DNA from: Bradyrhizobium sp. RD5-C2 | GTDB lineage: Bacteria > Pseudomonadota > Alphaproteobacteria > Rhizobiales > Xanthobacteraceae | Assembly (NCBI RefSeq): GCF_019972155.1 | Contig: NZ_BOVL01000007.1 | Span: 186,001-250,000 of the forward strand | Direction of reading: 5' to 3' | DNA: 64,000 nt | Shown: positions 25,415 through 34,495 of the stretch, in pieces | Position numbering within the stretch: position 1 is the first letter of the stretch | Layout: each line of letters begins with the position of its first letter | Notes under the pieces: generated by a model | The model's database searches: none | What the model saw: only the letters and a program-made list of their open reading frames with translations | Told to the model about the DNA's origin: nothing | Position numbers and translations under genes: made by a program

Positions 25415-26134
25415 ATGCCAACCCTGATCGCCGGCGTCGTCGCAATTGTCATCCTTTATTCCGCACTGCAGATGTTTCGTGCGGCCAATCCAGCCGTGCT
25501 TGCGCGTGCGATCAAGATCGTGGGCGGGGTGCTCGCGCTGGCCGTCGCGGCCTTCACCGGCGTGCGGGGCGAACTGGCGGTGGCAATCCCGCTCGGCATC
25601 TTCGGCGCCGGATTGCTCGGCTGGTCGCCGTTCGGGAGCACCGGCTTTCCCAATTTCGGCGGCATGTTCGGCGGTTCGCGCAATCAGGGACAAAGCTCGC
25701 GGGTGCGCTCGCAATATCTCGACATGAGCCTCGATCACGACAGCGGTGTGCTCAAGGGCCAGATCGTGGCGGGACCGCAGGCCGGCCACATGCTCGACGA
25801 GTTCGACCTGTCGCAGCTGCTGGCGATGGTCCCGGGGTTCGACGCCGAAAGCGTCGCGCTACTTGAAAGCTATCTGGACCGCCGCTTTCCCGCCTGGCGT
25901 CAAGACGCACAGGGCGACCGGACAGGGGGGCAGGGCCGCGCGGCGGCGACCGGCAAAATGACGAACGAGGAGGCCTATCAGATCCTTGGCCTGCAGCCGG
26001 GAGCGTCGCGCGACGACATCGGCCGGGCTCACCGCGCCCTGATGAAGAAACTCCATCCCGACCAGGGGGGCTCGACGTATCTCGCTGCCCGTGTGAACGA
26101 GGCCAAGGATACTCTGCTTCGCACGCATCTCTAA
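25415..26134 (+). CDS. J-domain membrane protein (DnaJ/TIM14-like)
   Basis: 239-residue protein: an N-terminal transmembrane helix (2-20) and a second hydrophobic stretch (30-70), a soluble linker with L-S-Q-L-L-A-M-V-P-G-F-D, and a C-terminal J domain (about 180-239). The latter contains N-E-E-A-Y-Q-I-L-G-L-Q-P-G-A and the essential His-Pro-Asp (K-K-L-H-P-D-Q-G-G). It should recruit and stimulate an Hsp70 at the membrane, as in the mitochondrial import-motor component TIM14 or DjlA. No DnaK is adjacent. Confidence 0.85.
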   Translation: MPTLIAGVVAIVILYSALQMFRAANPAVLARAIKIVGGVLALAVAAFTGVRGELAVAIPLGIFGAGLLGWSPFGSTGFPNFGGMFGGSRNQGQSSRVRSQYLDMSLDHDSGVLKGQIVAGPQAGHMLDEFDLSQLLAMVPGFDAESVALLESYLDRRFPAWRQDAQGDRTGGQGRAAATGKMTNEEAYQILGLQPGASRDDIGRAHRALMKKLHPDQGGSTYLAARVNEAKDTLLRTHL

Positions 26135-26323
26135 CTCCGGCTACGCTACTGACGCCACAGCCGAGAGCTGCCTTCCGTTTCTGATTGATGCCCCGCGTGG
26201 CCCGCCGTTGTCCGGCGCGGCCGATCGTTCTTTCGGGAAAACTTAACCGTAAAATATTGACGAGAAGTTCTCATGGTTGCGCCGCGCGCGGAAAGGCCGG
26301 TCGTTCGCGCGGGCGGCGTGCAA

Positions 26324-26357
26324 AGCAAAAGGCCGGCGCTTGCGGCGCCGGCCCTTT
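26324..26357 (-). terminator. Rho-independent terminator of the DacC-type gene
   Basis: GGCCGGCGC (26331-26339) pairs with GCGCCGGCC (26345-26353) across a 5-base loop. Read on the reverse strand it lies 25 bp after the carboxypeptidase stop and is followed by TTTTGCTTT. Confidence 0.8.
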
Positions 26358-26378
26358 GAAATCAGCTGTTGCTGTCGA

Positions 26379-28175
26379 TCAGTTGCGAACGGTGATGCAG
26401 GAGATCTCGGCGCGCTTCAGCGTCTTGCACGCCGCTTCCGCCTGATCGCGCTCCAGGCCGGCAAAGCGGGCGCGGTAGAGCTTGCGATTGTCCTTGGCCA
26501 CCACCTCGGTGAACGGGTCCGCCTTGCTGAGCAGGCCGCGGGCCGAGCTGCGGGCGAGGTCGATGCGCTTGTTGGCCTCGCCTTCGGACTCGAGCGCGCC
26601 AACCTGGATGATCCAGCCGGAATGCGCGGCGCCTGGCTTGACGACGCTGGTCTGCGGCGCGGCCTGCAGGCTGCGGGTCGTCGGTTCGATTGTGGCCACG
26701 GCCTGCGGTGCCGGGGCGGCGGCCGGTGCATGGACGGACGAGGCCGGCAGCACGCCGAGGATGCCGTTGCCGGTGCCGAAGTTCGCCGGTTGCGGCGGCA
26801 TCTCGGGCCTCGAGGTTTCGGCAGCCCGCGCCATCATCGCATTGGAGGTCTCGGGAACTTCGCCGCGCGACGGGATGGTGCTGGTGATCGGGGGCGCGGA
26901 CTGTGCCGGGCCGGCGGCGGCGAGCCTGACCTGGCCGGCCTTGACCTGCACGGTCTTCACCTTGACCGGCTTCATCGGCTCGGCCGATCCGGGGATCGCG
27001 GCGATCGGCTGGGTCTGGATCACGCCGGAGGTCAGCGGGGCCGGCTCCGGCTTGGCCTGCGGCTCAGGCTTTGCCGGGGGCGGCGGCAGAGCGGCGGCGA
27101 CGGCCGCCATCAGCGAGGGCTTGCTGGCCGGGCGCGGCGCCTGCACCGCGACGGCTGCCGCGGCGGGCTCTGACGCCGCGACCGGCGCGGTGTCCGCGTT
27201 GCGGGCGTTGTCGGCATCGGCAACCTCGACATTGGCGTCGGCCGGGTTGCGCTCGGTGATCGCGGCGGCGGTGCGGGTGGTTGCGCCCTTGCCGATGTTC
27301 TCGGCCAGCAGGTTGCGCATGATGGCATCGCGGGAGCCGCCGCTGCGACCGCCGAGCACCACGCCGACCAGGAAGCGATTGCCGCGGTGGATCGAGGTCA
27401 CGAGGTTGAAGCCGGAGGCGCGGGTGTAACCGGTCTTGATGCCGTCAACGCCTTCGACGCTGCCGAGCAGGCGATTGTGACCGGTGATCGTATGGCCGCG
27501 GAAATTGAACGCCGTGGTCGAGAAGTAGCGATAGTAGCGCGGGAAGCGATCCTGGATGGCGCGGCCGAGCGTCGACTGATCGCGCGCGGTGGTGATCTGC
27601 TCGTCGTTCGGCAGGCCCGAGGCGTTGCGATAGGTGGTCCGGCTCATGCCGAGCGCGCGGGCCTTGCGGGTCATCATTCGGGCGAAGTCGTCTTCGCTGC
27701 CGCCGATCGCCTCGGCGATCACGACCGCGGCGTCATTGGCGGAGCGGGTGACGAGGCCCTTGATGGCGTCTTCGACCCTGATGGTCTGGCCGGGCCGCAG
27801 TCCGAGTTTGGTCGGGTCCTGCTCGGATGCATGCTCGGAAACCGGCATCTCGGTGTCGAGCTTCATCTTTCCTGAATCGAGGCGCTCGAACAGCAGATAG
27901 AGCGTCATGACCTTGGTGAGCGAGGCGGGGTGCCGCAGGCCGTCAGGGCTGTTTGATGTCAGCACCGAGCCGGTGTTGCCGTCGACGATGATCGTCGCGA
28001 ATTGCGGGCTGTAGCTTTCGCGCGCGGCCTCGCTGTGGTGGTGACGGGCGACGTGGCGCCGGTGACGGCGCGCCTCCGCGCTATCACTGGTGATCAGGAT
28101 CGCCGTCGTGACGGTAACGAGCCCAAGAACGCCAACTCGCAGCGCCCGCGAGGAGGCCAAGGTTGTTCGAAGCAT
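26379..28175 (-). CDS. D-alanyl-D-alanine carboxypeptidase (PBP5/6, DacC-type) with SPOR domain
   Basis: 598-residue periplasmic penicillin-binding protein that trims the terminal D-Ala from peptidoglycan stem peptides. After a signal peptide (about 1-35) and a His/Arg-rich patch, the serine-peptidase S11 domain shows S85-L-T-K88, S145-A-N147 and K247-T-G249. A long Pro/Ala-rich linker (about 295-510) leads to a C-terminal SPOR domain (about 520-598: W-I-I-Q-V-G-A-L-E-S-E-G-E-A-N, ending C-I-T-V). SPOR domains bind denuded glycan at division septa, so the enzyme probably acts at the septum. A terminator follows; upstream is a 423-bp gap shared with the phasin. Confidence 0.92.
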   Translation of the reverse strand: MLRTTLASSRALRVGVLGLVTVTTAILITSDSAEARRHRRHVARHHHSEAARESYSPQFATIIVDGNTGSVLTSNSPDGLRHPASLTKVMTLYLLFERLDSGKMKLDTEMPVSEHASEQDPTKLGLRPGQTIRVEDAIKGLVTRSANDAAVVIAEAIGGSEDDFARMMTRKARALGMSRTTYRNASGLPNDEQITTARDQSTLGRAIQDRFPRYYRYFSTTAFNFRGHTITGHNRLLGSVEGVDGIKTGYTRASGFNLVTSIHRGNRFLVGVVLGGRSGGSRDAIMRNLLAENIGKGATTRTAAAITERNPADANVEVADADNARNADTAPVAASEPAAAAVAVQAPRPASKPSLMAAVAAALPPPPAKPEPQAKPEPAPLTSGVIQTQPIAAIPGSAEPMKPVKVKTVQVKAGQVRLAAAGPAQSAPPITSTIPSRGEVPETSNAMMARAAETSRPEMPPQPANFGTGNGILGVLPASSVHAPAAAPAPQAVATIEPTTRSLQAAPQTSVVKPGAAHSGWIIQVGALESEGEANKRIDLARSSARGLLSKADPFTEVVAKDNRKLYRARFAGLERDQAEAACKTLKRAEISCITVRN

Positions 28176-28598
28176 CTACTTCCCCGTCCCAATTTCTATC
28201 TAGATCACTGGCTCGTGAGGCGAAATTGTGCCCGGCGGCCGTCGATCCTTGCCTGCGCAACAGACCACTTCGGGCAGAACCATCGGCCCTCGTGGCGGCT
28301 CAGGTCGCTCTTCTAGCTAAGGTGTTGTTCACAAACAGCTTTCAAGGCTGCCCGTCGGAAGGCGAACAAAGTCCAGGAATCAGGTTAGGCGGACCGAGTT
28401 TCCAAAAGATTAAGCAACCGTTGCGTAGTCCCCCGGGGTTTATCGCAAATGCTCAGGATTCGGGCAAATGTCGTTGTGCGTCGCACAATATTCGTTGACT
28501 TTATTGTGCGATGCGATATGTCTATCGCCGTCAGGGGGCCGGGAGCTTCCCGGCAATGGGAATTTGCGCCTTCAAGTCTGGGAAAAGGAATTCCATCC
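28176..28598. other. Divergent control region between DacC-type and phasin genes
   Basis: No gene recognised in these 423 bp. The last 130 bp hold the PhaR-like palindromes described separately; the remainder shows no structure I can name. A short frame beginning near 28449 runs into the phasin frame but has no protein-like character or ribosome site. Confidence 0.5.
28474..28515 (+). promoter_or_regulatory. Tandem PhaR-like operators upstream of phasin
   Basis: Site 1 (28474-28488) is TTGTGCG-T-CGCACAA, a perfect 7-1-7 palindrome containing TGCGTCGCACAA, which fits the PhaR motif TGCRNYGCASMA. Site 2 (28504-28515), read on the reverse strand, is CGCATCGCACAA, which fits at every position except the first. 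The two start 30 bp apart, about three helical turns. Phasin genes are classical PhaR-repressed targets. Confidence 0.6.
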
Positions 28599-28934
28599 AT
28601 GGTCAAGATCGAAGACATTCAGAACTACGGCAAGGAGCATATCGAGTCGGTCACTGCGTCTGCGAACAACCTGCAGAGCGGCGTCCAGGCGATTGCCACC
28701 GCCTATGGCGACTACGCCAAGAAGTCGTTTGAGGACACCAAGTCGTTCGTCGAGAAGCTGTCGGGCGTGAAGTCGCTGGACAAGGCGCTCGAGGCGCAGA
28801 CCGAGTACCTGCGCTCGTCCTACGAGACCTTCGTCGCGGAATCGCAGAAGATCGCCGGCCTGTACAGCGATTGCGCCAAGCAGACCTTCAAGCCCTACGA
28901 GGGCCTGGTCTCCAAGTTCGCGCCCGCTCAGTAA
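28599..28934 (+). CDS. Phasin family protein
   Basis: 111-residue amphipathic helical protein of the phasin family, which coats polyhydroxyalkanoate granules and controls their size. The sequence is almost entirely helix-forming, with I-A-T-A-Y-G-D-Y-A-K-K-S-F-E-D-T-K-S-F-V-E-K-L and Y-L-R-S-S-Y-E-T-F-V-A-E-S-Q-K-I, the typical phasin-2 pattern. Start: ATG 28599 with AAAAGGAA about 8 bases upstream. The two PhaR-like sites upstream and the strong terminator downstream indicate a single-gene transcript controlled by polyester accumulation. Confidence 0.88.
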   Translation: MVKIEDIQNYGKEHIESVTASANNLQSGVQAIATAYGDYAKKSFEDTKSFVEKLSGVKSLDKALEAQTEYLRSSYETFVAESQKIAGLYSDCAKQTFKPYEGLVSKFAPAQ

Positions 28935-28960
28935 GCGCTACTGATCAAGACAAACGAAAA

Positions 28961-28987
28961 GCCCGGCCGTTTCGGCCGGGCTTTTTT
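28961..28987. terminator. Bidirectional rho-independent terminator
   Basis: GCCCGGCCG (28961-28969), a 3-base loop, then CGGCCGGGC (28973-28981) followed by six T. The preceding AAAA gives a T tract on the other strand. It serves both the phasin (forward) and the TadG-like gene (reverse, stop at 29008). Confidence 0.9.
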
Positions 28988-29007
28988 GTTGTGCCTGAAG
29001 CGGGCGG

Positions 29008-30891
29008 TTATTTCGCCAGCCGCAGCTTGCTGAGCGCAGTTCCGATCGTATTGAACGTCGTCAGTATCTGGGTCGAGCTGGTCAGCATGTAGAACTTGTC
29101 GGGGCTGCTGGCGCAGTTTTGCAGGACGGTCGAGGTCGGATCGGAGGGCGTGCTCGTGTTCACCTGGATCGCGTAGATCGTGTACATCGGCGCACCATTG
29201 GCGTCCCTGGCGGCCTGCAGATTCTGGCATTGCAGGGTCTGCCGCGCATCGATCGGATTGCCGGACGCCTGGCTGCTGCCGTCGCCGTAATCGGGCCAGC
29301 GGTCCTCGGTGTTCAGACCGTCGGAAAGAATGATGATGACCCGGTTGTAGGTGGTGTTGGAGTCCTCCGCCGGCGCGTTCAGCGGACCGCCCACCAGAAG
29401 CGACTGCCACGCCCAGGCGAGGCCAACCGACTGGTCAGTGCCGCCGGTCGGCTGCATGGCGTTGACCGCCGTCTTGAGCGCGCTCCAGTTGTAGCTCAGC
29501 GGAATGATCGGCCCGAGCTGCGGCGAGGCGCTGTTGCTGCAATAGTACGAGCTGTTCTCATAGTACTCGTTGGCCGGGAACAGCGTGGTGACGTCGGAAG
29601 TGTTCGGCAGTACGCCGGTCGCGTCGTTCGGCTGGGTGCGGTCGGTGATGCAGCCCGTCCAGTTGCCGATCGGATTGGTGGACGCTAGCAGCCAGTTGTT
29701 CTGGACCGTCGGGAGCTGATTGGTCGAGGTCCACTTGTTGTTGGTCCAGCCCACCACGGCGCTCACGCGGGGCTGCCCCAGATTGTGCACAAGGTCCAAG
29801 GGGCCCGGCTGGGTCCAGTCGTGGGTGTACAAATTGCCGGAGCAGGATGTGACGCCGCCAGTGGTGGTGCAACTGCAGCCGGTGACGTTGTTACCGGACG
29901 AATTCTTCGGGCAGCTGCAGGATGACGACCCCGTGCAGAATACACCGGTGCCTGCCGGCGTGCTTACCCAGCAGCCGTTGTAACGCGTGTGCGAGTTATA
30001 ATCGACGCTCGGGCAGATGTAGCCCGAATAGGTCCCGCTCGACGGGATGTAGCTCGCGTTGGACGTGCTGGTCGGGGTGGTGTTGCAGGTAAAACCGCCG
30101 TTGCTGTTGGTCCAGGGGCATTTCGCGCCGGGTCCCACCGCGTGCCAGTTCATCGGCAGGCTCGCCTGCGTGCTGCCGTTGTTGGGCTGTGTGGTCGGCG
30201 GATTGAGCCAGTCGGTCCAGTCGATCCAGTTTTGGCCGGAATTGCTGCTACCGACGTTGACGACCTTGGCGAACGGAATGACGGAGATGTAGACGTCACC
30301 GTTGTTCTTGCTGAGCGCGCTGAGCTGATCGATCAGGCCGCCGGTTCCGGCCACGGCGTTTCGCAGCGCGGTAATCTTGCCGTCCTGAGCCATCGATCCC
30401 GTGTTGTCGAGGGCCAGCGCGACGCGCATCTTGACGTTGCCCCAGGTGGTGGTCGTCGAACCGCCGAAATTCAGCGTCGAGGAATAGCCCGCAACCTGCA
30501 GGAAGTAAGTCTTGATGTGGCCTGATCCACTCAGGAGGATCGTTGCCGCCGTGTTCGCGGTGGGGGTCGTATAGGTGGCCGAGACGCTAGCGCCCTGGCC
30601 GTCCTTGTTGGTGTAGAGGCTGTTGAAATAGGTCTGCGCCTTGCTCGGGATCTGCGCGGCCGTGATGCTGCCCATGGTCAGATCTTTGGACAGCATCAGC
30701 GCGGTCGAATCGAGCGCCGCCTGCATGGCGGAGCGGGCGTTATTGGCGCGGGTATAGTCGACCGCTGCGCCCACGAAGGCGAAGATCGGCAGAATGGCGA
30801 GGGTGAAGATCACCGCGACATTGCCGTCGGTTGCCTTGGAAAACCGGCGGATGGCCGCGCGGAAGCGATTGGAAATGGCTGAACCAAGCAT
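29008..30891 (-). CDS. TadG-like pilus-assembly/VWA protein
   Basis: 627-residue protein of the TadE/TadG type. The N-terminal R-F-S-K-A-T-D-G-N-V-A-V-I-F-T-L-A-I-L-P segment (about 17-45) is the prepilin-like transmembrane start of TadG proteins. A VWA domain follows, with MIDAS D162-N-T-G-S at its first strand. Its second half resumes near residue 470 (I-I-I-L-S-D-G-L-N-T-E-D). Between them lies an insertion with ten cysteines (residues 258-350) in a Ser/Thr/Gly-rich context, probably disulphide-bonded outside the cell. Start ATG 30891; an in-frame ATG at 30924 is possible. No other tad/flp genes are near, so it is an orphan copy. Confidence 0.8.
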   Translation of the reverse strand: MLGSAISNRFRAAIRRFSKATDGNVAVIFTLAILPIFAFVGAAVDYTRANNARSAMQAALDSTALMLSKDLTMGSITAAQIPSKAQTYFNSLYTNKDGQGASVSATYTTPTANTAATILLSGSGHIKTYFLQVAGYSSTLNFGGSTTTTWGNVKMRVALALDNTGSMAQDGKITALRNAVAGTGGLIDQLSALSKNNGDVYISVIPFAKVVNVGSSNSGQNWIDWTDWLNPPTTQPNNGSTQASLPMNWHAVGPGAKCPWTNSNGGFTCNTTPTSTSNASYIPSSGTYSGYICPSVDYNSHTRYNGCWVSTPAGTGVFCTGSSSCSCPKNSSGNNVTGCSCTTTGGVTSCSGNLYTHDWTQPGPLDLVHNLGQPRVSAVVGWTNNKWTSTNQLPTVQNNWLLASTNPIGNWTGCITDRTQPNDATGVLPNTSDVTTLFPANEYYENSSYYCSNSASPQLGPIIPLSYNWSALKTAVNAMQPTGGTDQSVGLAWAWQSLLVGGPLNAPAEDSNTTYNRVIIILSDGLNTEDRWPDYGDGSSQASGNPIDARQTLQCQNLQAARDANGAPMYTIYAIQVNTSTPSDPTSTVLQNCASSPDKFYMLTSSTQILTTFNTIGTALSKLRLAK

Positions 30892-31401
30892 GGCGCTCTC
30901 GTCAAAAATGGATTTCGCGGCCATCTCTACGTGCGCGGCTAAACAGATGGTGAATCGGGCAACGGAAACCCGGCGGGCGGCCCCGCAGAAGATCAAAAGC
31001 AGGGCAAAAGCACGGGCTATCCTGAATGCCGGCTAAATTGGATGCCCTAGTCCTTTGTCAAATCAGGCAGAAATGATTAACCTTCCGAGGGTTGCCGCGC
31101 TGGGAATCGGACCGGTGGGCTGCGGCGGGTCTGCGCTTGCGGCAGGCCGTCGTGAGGCCCATATTCGGGAGGTCGATCCGGCCGCCGGATCGGACCGGGA
31201 GCGGCAATCTGGAAAGCATTGCTGGGGGTTCCGCGATCAGTCTTGCGGCAATCGCGACCACCTTCCAATCGCCAACCGGTTTCCCGCCAGTTTCCCTTGG
31301 GGAATTCGAACGCCTGAGCCATGCTGCGATACACGTTGACAGTCCCGATCTCCGAGCCGGTTTCGGCCATGCCCGCGGTGTCCGCCGCGCCGGTGCCGAA
31401 A
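30892..31401. other. Gap of 510 bp without recognised gene
   Basis: Separates the divergent TadG-like and clpS genes. Open frames exist on both strands but none has a ribosome site with protein-like sequence. A small inverted repeat, GATCCGG / CCGGATC (31175-31191), is present. Promoters for both genes are expected here but I cannot place them confidently. The clpS start could be as early as 31321, which would shorten the gap. Confidence 0.4.
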
Positions 31402-31734
31402 ATGAGCAATGACGACAACCGCAACGGAACGGGCAGCGGCCCGTCGACCTCGGTCATCACCAAGGTCAAGCCGAAGACCAAGCGCCCGAACCTGTATCGT
31501 GTCCTGATCCTGAACGACGACTACACGCCGATGGAGTTCGTGGTTCACGTGCTGGAACGATTCTTCAACAAGGACGCCGAGGCGGCGACCAAGATCATGC
31601 TGCACGTTCACCATCACGGGATCGGTGAGTGCGGCGTGTTCACCTATGAGATCGCCGAGACCAAGGTGACGCAAGTCATGGACTTCGCGCGCAAGCATCA
31701 GCATCCACTGCAATGTGTGATGGAAAAGAAATAG
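31402..31734 (+). CDS. clpS: ATP-dependent Clp protease adaptor ClpS
   Basis: 110-residue N-end-rule adaptor that delivers N-degron substrates to ClpA. A flexible N-terminus is followed by the ClpS core [17 protein letters not shown], then V-L-x-R-F-F, A-x-x-I-M-L-x-V-H-x-x-G and the closing H-P-L-Q-C-V-M-E-K. These residues include the N-degron pocket (N-D-D, M, H). The ATG 31402 gives a product of typical length; in-frame ATGs at 31369 and 31321 are alternatives. It is followed by clpA in the conserved clpS-clpA order, though with a 260-bp gap. Confidence 0.92.
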   Translation: MSNDDNRNGTGSGPSTSVITKVKPKTKRPNLYRVLILNDDYTPMEFVVHVLERFFNKDAEAATKIMLHVHHHGIGECGVFTYEIAETKVTQVMDFARKHQHPLQCVMEKK

Positions 31735-31994
31735 TTCGCCGGAACGATTGATCCTGCCGCGGGGAGCGGAACGGGTTTTGCATCGCGTTTTTGACGCAGC
31801 GAACGGCGTTTCCGTATGATCACGGGCGCGCGGCCGGACAACGTTCCGGTGCCCCGAATTTAGAAGAAAACCATCATCGCGGGACCGGTCTTTCGCCACG
31901 ATCCGTCGTAACTATATCAATGGCGATCACGAAGGTTGTTATTGCCTGACCCGGTAATGGCGATCATGATGGCCGGGGGCCATAGAGGACGCGA

Positions 31995-34403
31995 ATGCCT
32001 ACTTTTTCCCAAAGCCTAGAACAATCCTTGCATCGTGCATTGGCGATCGCGAACGAGCGTCACCATCAATACGCGACGCTCGAACACCTTCTGCTGTCGC
32101 TGATCGATGACTCGGATGCGGCGGCGGTGATGCGGGCCTGCAGCGTCGATCTCGACAAGCTGAGGACCAGCCTCGTCAATTATCTCGAGACCGAATTCGA
32201 AAACCTGGTGACTGACGGCGCCGACGACGCGAAGCCGACCGCCGGGTTCCAGCGCGTGATCCAGCGCGCGGTGATTCACGTCCAGTCGTCCGGTCGCGAG
32301 GAAGTGACCGGCGCCAACGTCCTGATCGCGATCTTCGCCGAGCGCGAGAGCCATGCCGCGTATTTCCTGCAGGAGCAGGACATGACGCGCTACGACGCCG
32401 TCAACTACATCAGCCACGGCATCGCCAAGCGGCCCGGCGTGTCCGAGGCGCGGCCGGTGCGCGGCGTTGACGAGGAAACCGAGACCAAGGGCAACGAGGA
32501 CGCCAAGAAGAAGGGCGAGGCGCTCGATACCTATTGCGTCAACCTCAACAAGAAGGCGCGCGACGGCAAGATCGATCCGGTGATCGGCCGCAATGCCGAG
32601 ATCAACCGTGCGATCCAGGTCTTGTGCCGTCGCCAGAAGAACAACCCGCTGTTCGTCGGCGAAGCCGGCGTCGGCAAGACCGCGATCGCCGAAGGCCTCG
32701 CCAAGCGCATCGTCGACAGCGATGTGCCGGAAGTGCTGGCGGCCGCGACCGTGTTCTCGCTCGACATGGGCACGCTGCTCGCGGGCACCCGCTACCGCGG
32801 CGATTTCGAGGAGCGGCTCAAGCAGGTCCTGAAGGAGCTGGAGGCGCATCCGAACGCCATCCTGTTCATCGACGAGATCCACACCGTGATCGGCGCCGGC
32901 GCCACCTCCGGCGGCGCGATGGATGCGTCCAATCTGCTCAAGCCCGCGCTGGCTTCGGGCACGATCCGCTGCATGGGCTCGACCACCTACAAGGAATATC
33001 GTCAGCACTTCGAGAAGGACCGCGCGCTGGTGCGGCGCTTCCAGAAGATCGACGTCAACGAGCCGACGGTGGAAGACGCGATCGCGATCCTCAAGGGCCT
33101 CAAGCCCTATTTCGAGGATTACCATCGGCTGAAATACACCAATGAGGCGATCGAGGCGGCGGTGCAGCTATCGTCGCGCTACATCCACGACCGCAAGCTG
33201 CCCGACAAGGCGATCGACGTGATCGACGAGTCCGGCGCGGCGCAGATGCTGGTCGCCGAGAGCAAGCGCAAGAAGACGATCGGCATCAAGGAGATCGAAA
33301 CCACGATCGCGACCATGGCGCGGATCCCGCCGAAGAGCGTGTCGAAGGACGATGCCGAGGTGTTGAAGCATCTCGAGCAGACCCTGAAGCGTACGGTATT
33401 CGGCCAGGACAAGGCGATCGAGTCGCTGGCGGCGTCGATCAAGCTGGCGCGTGCCGGCTTGCGCGAGCCGGAGAAGCCGATCGGCAGCTATCTGTTCTCG
33501 GGTCCGACCGGCGTCGGCAAGACCGAGGTGGCCAAGCAGCTCGCGGCGTCGCTCGGTGTCGAGCTGTTGCGCTTCGACATGTCCGAATACATGGAGCGGC
33601 ACACCGTGTCGCGCCTGATCGGCGCGCCTCCCGGCTATGTCGGTTTCGACCAGGGCGGTCTGCTCACCGATGGCGTGGACCAGCATCCGCATTGCGTCGT
33701 GCTGCTCGACGAGATCGAGAAGGCGCATCCGGATCTGTACAACGTGCTGCTGCAGATCATGGACCATGGCCGGCTCACCGACCACAATGGCAAGCAGGTC
33801 AATTTCCGCAACGTGATCCTGATCATGACCACGAACGCGGGCGCGGCTGACCTGGCGCGGCAGGCCTTCGGCTTCACCCGGTCGAAGCGGGAAGGCGACG
33901 ATCACGAGGCGATCAACCGGCAGTTCGCGCCGGAGTTTCGCAACCGGCTGGATGCGATCGTCTCCTTCGCGCACCTCAATGCCGAGGTGATCGGCATGGT
34001 GGTCGAGAAGTTCGTGCTGCAGCTCGAAGCGCAACTCGCCGACCGCGACGTCACGATCGAGCTGTCCGAGCCCGCCAAGGCCTGGCTGATCGAGCACGGC
34101 TATGACGAGCAGATGGGCGCGCGTCCGATGGCGCGCATCATCCAGGAGCACATCAAGAAGCCGCTCGCGGATGAAGTTCTGTTCGGCCACCTCAAGGGCG
34201 GCGGACACGTCCGCGTCGTGCTGGTCAAGGACGAGGCGACCGCCAAAGACAAGATCGGCTTCGAATATCTCGAGGGCCCGGTCACGCCGAAGCCCGAGAA
34301 CCTGCCGCCGCGCAAGCGCAAGCCGCCGAAGGGCGGGCCGAACAATGGCGGCGGAGGCGGCACCAAGGGGCCAGCCTCGAAGGGGCCGATGGTCAAGGCC
34401 TGA
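31995..34403 (+). CDS. clpA: ATP-dependent Clp protease ATP-binding subunit ClpA
   Basis: 802-residue AAA+ unfoldase of the ClpAP protease. The N domain (1-145) binds ClpS. The D1 ATPase has Walker A G-E-A-G-V-G-K-T at 222-229 and the D2 ATPase G-P-T-G-V-G-K-T at 503-510. The I/L-G-F/L-type ClpP-binding loop region (about 610-630) precedes the sensor-2 motif G-A-R-P-M-A-R. It has no ClpB-type middle coiled coil. The last ~45 residues form a Pro/Lys/Gly tail (residues about 757-802) longer than in E. coli ClpA. The start is ATG 31995. A strong terminator follows. Confidence 0.95.
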   Translation: MPTFSQSLEQSLHRALAIANERHHQYATLEHLLLSLIDDSDAAAVMRACSVDLDKLRTSLVNYLETEFENLVTDGADDAKPTAGFQRVIQRAVIHVQSSGREEVTGANVLIAIFAERESHAAYFLQEQDMTRYDAVNYISHGIAKRPGVSEARPVRGVDEETETKGNEDAKKKGEALDTYCVNLNKKARDGKIDPVIGRNAEINRAIQVLCRRQKNNPLFVGEAGVGKTAIAEGLAKRIVDSDVPEVLAAATVFSLDMGTLLAGTRYRGDFEERLKQVLKELEAHPNAILFIDEIHTVIGAGATSGGAMDASNLLKPALASGTIRCMGSTTYKEYRQHFEKDRALVRRFQKIDVNEPTVEDAIAILKGLKPYFEDYHRLKYTNEAIEAAVQLSSRYIHDRKLPDKAIDVIDESGAAQMLVAESKRKKTIGIKEIETTIATMARIPPKSVSKDDAEVLKHLEQTLKRTVFGQDKAIESLAASIKLARAGLREPEKPIGSYLFSGPTGVGKTEVAKQLAASLGVELLRFDMSEYMERHTVSRLIGAPPGYVGFDQGGLLTDGVDQHPHCVVLLDEIEKAHPDLYNVLLQIMDHGRLTDHNGKQVNFRNVILIMTTNAGAADLARQAFGFTRSKREGDDHEAINRQFAPEFRNRLDAIVSFAHLNAEVIGMVVEKFVLQLEAQLADRDVTIELSEPAKAWLIEHGYDEQMGARPMARIIQEHIKKPLADEVLFGHLKGGGHVRVVLVKDEATAKDKIGFEYLEGPVTPKPENLPPRKRKPPKGGPNNGGGGGTKGPASKGPMVKA

Positions 34404-34430
34404 GGCGCTAGCGAACAAACAAATGAAAAA

Positions 34431-34455
34431 GGCCGGCTGTCCAGCCGGCCTTTTT
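34431..34455 (+). terminator. Rho-independent terminator of clpA
   Basis: GGCCGGCTG (34431-34439), 2-base loop, CAGCCGGCC (34442-34450) and five T. AAAAA on the other side makes it usable for the reverse-strand MFS gene ending at 34496 as well. Confidence 0.9.
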
Positions 34456-34495
34456 GTTTAAGCCGATGGAGGCGCGCGTCGTGTGCGCGCGAGTT

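Noticed and set aside
31077-31340. Reverse-strand frame starting [10 protein letters not shown] upstream of clpS
   Set aside because: The first residues look protein-like but the rest is Arg/Pro-rich, there is no ribosome site, and it runs across the likely clpS promoter.
31235-31345. tRNA-like stretch with TTCGAAC
   Set aside because: The flanking five-base arms do not pair on either strand and no acceptor, D or anticodon stems can be drawn.
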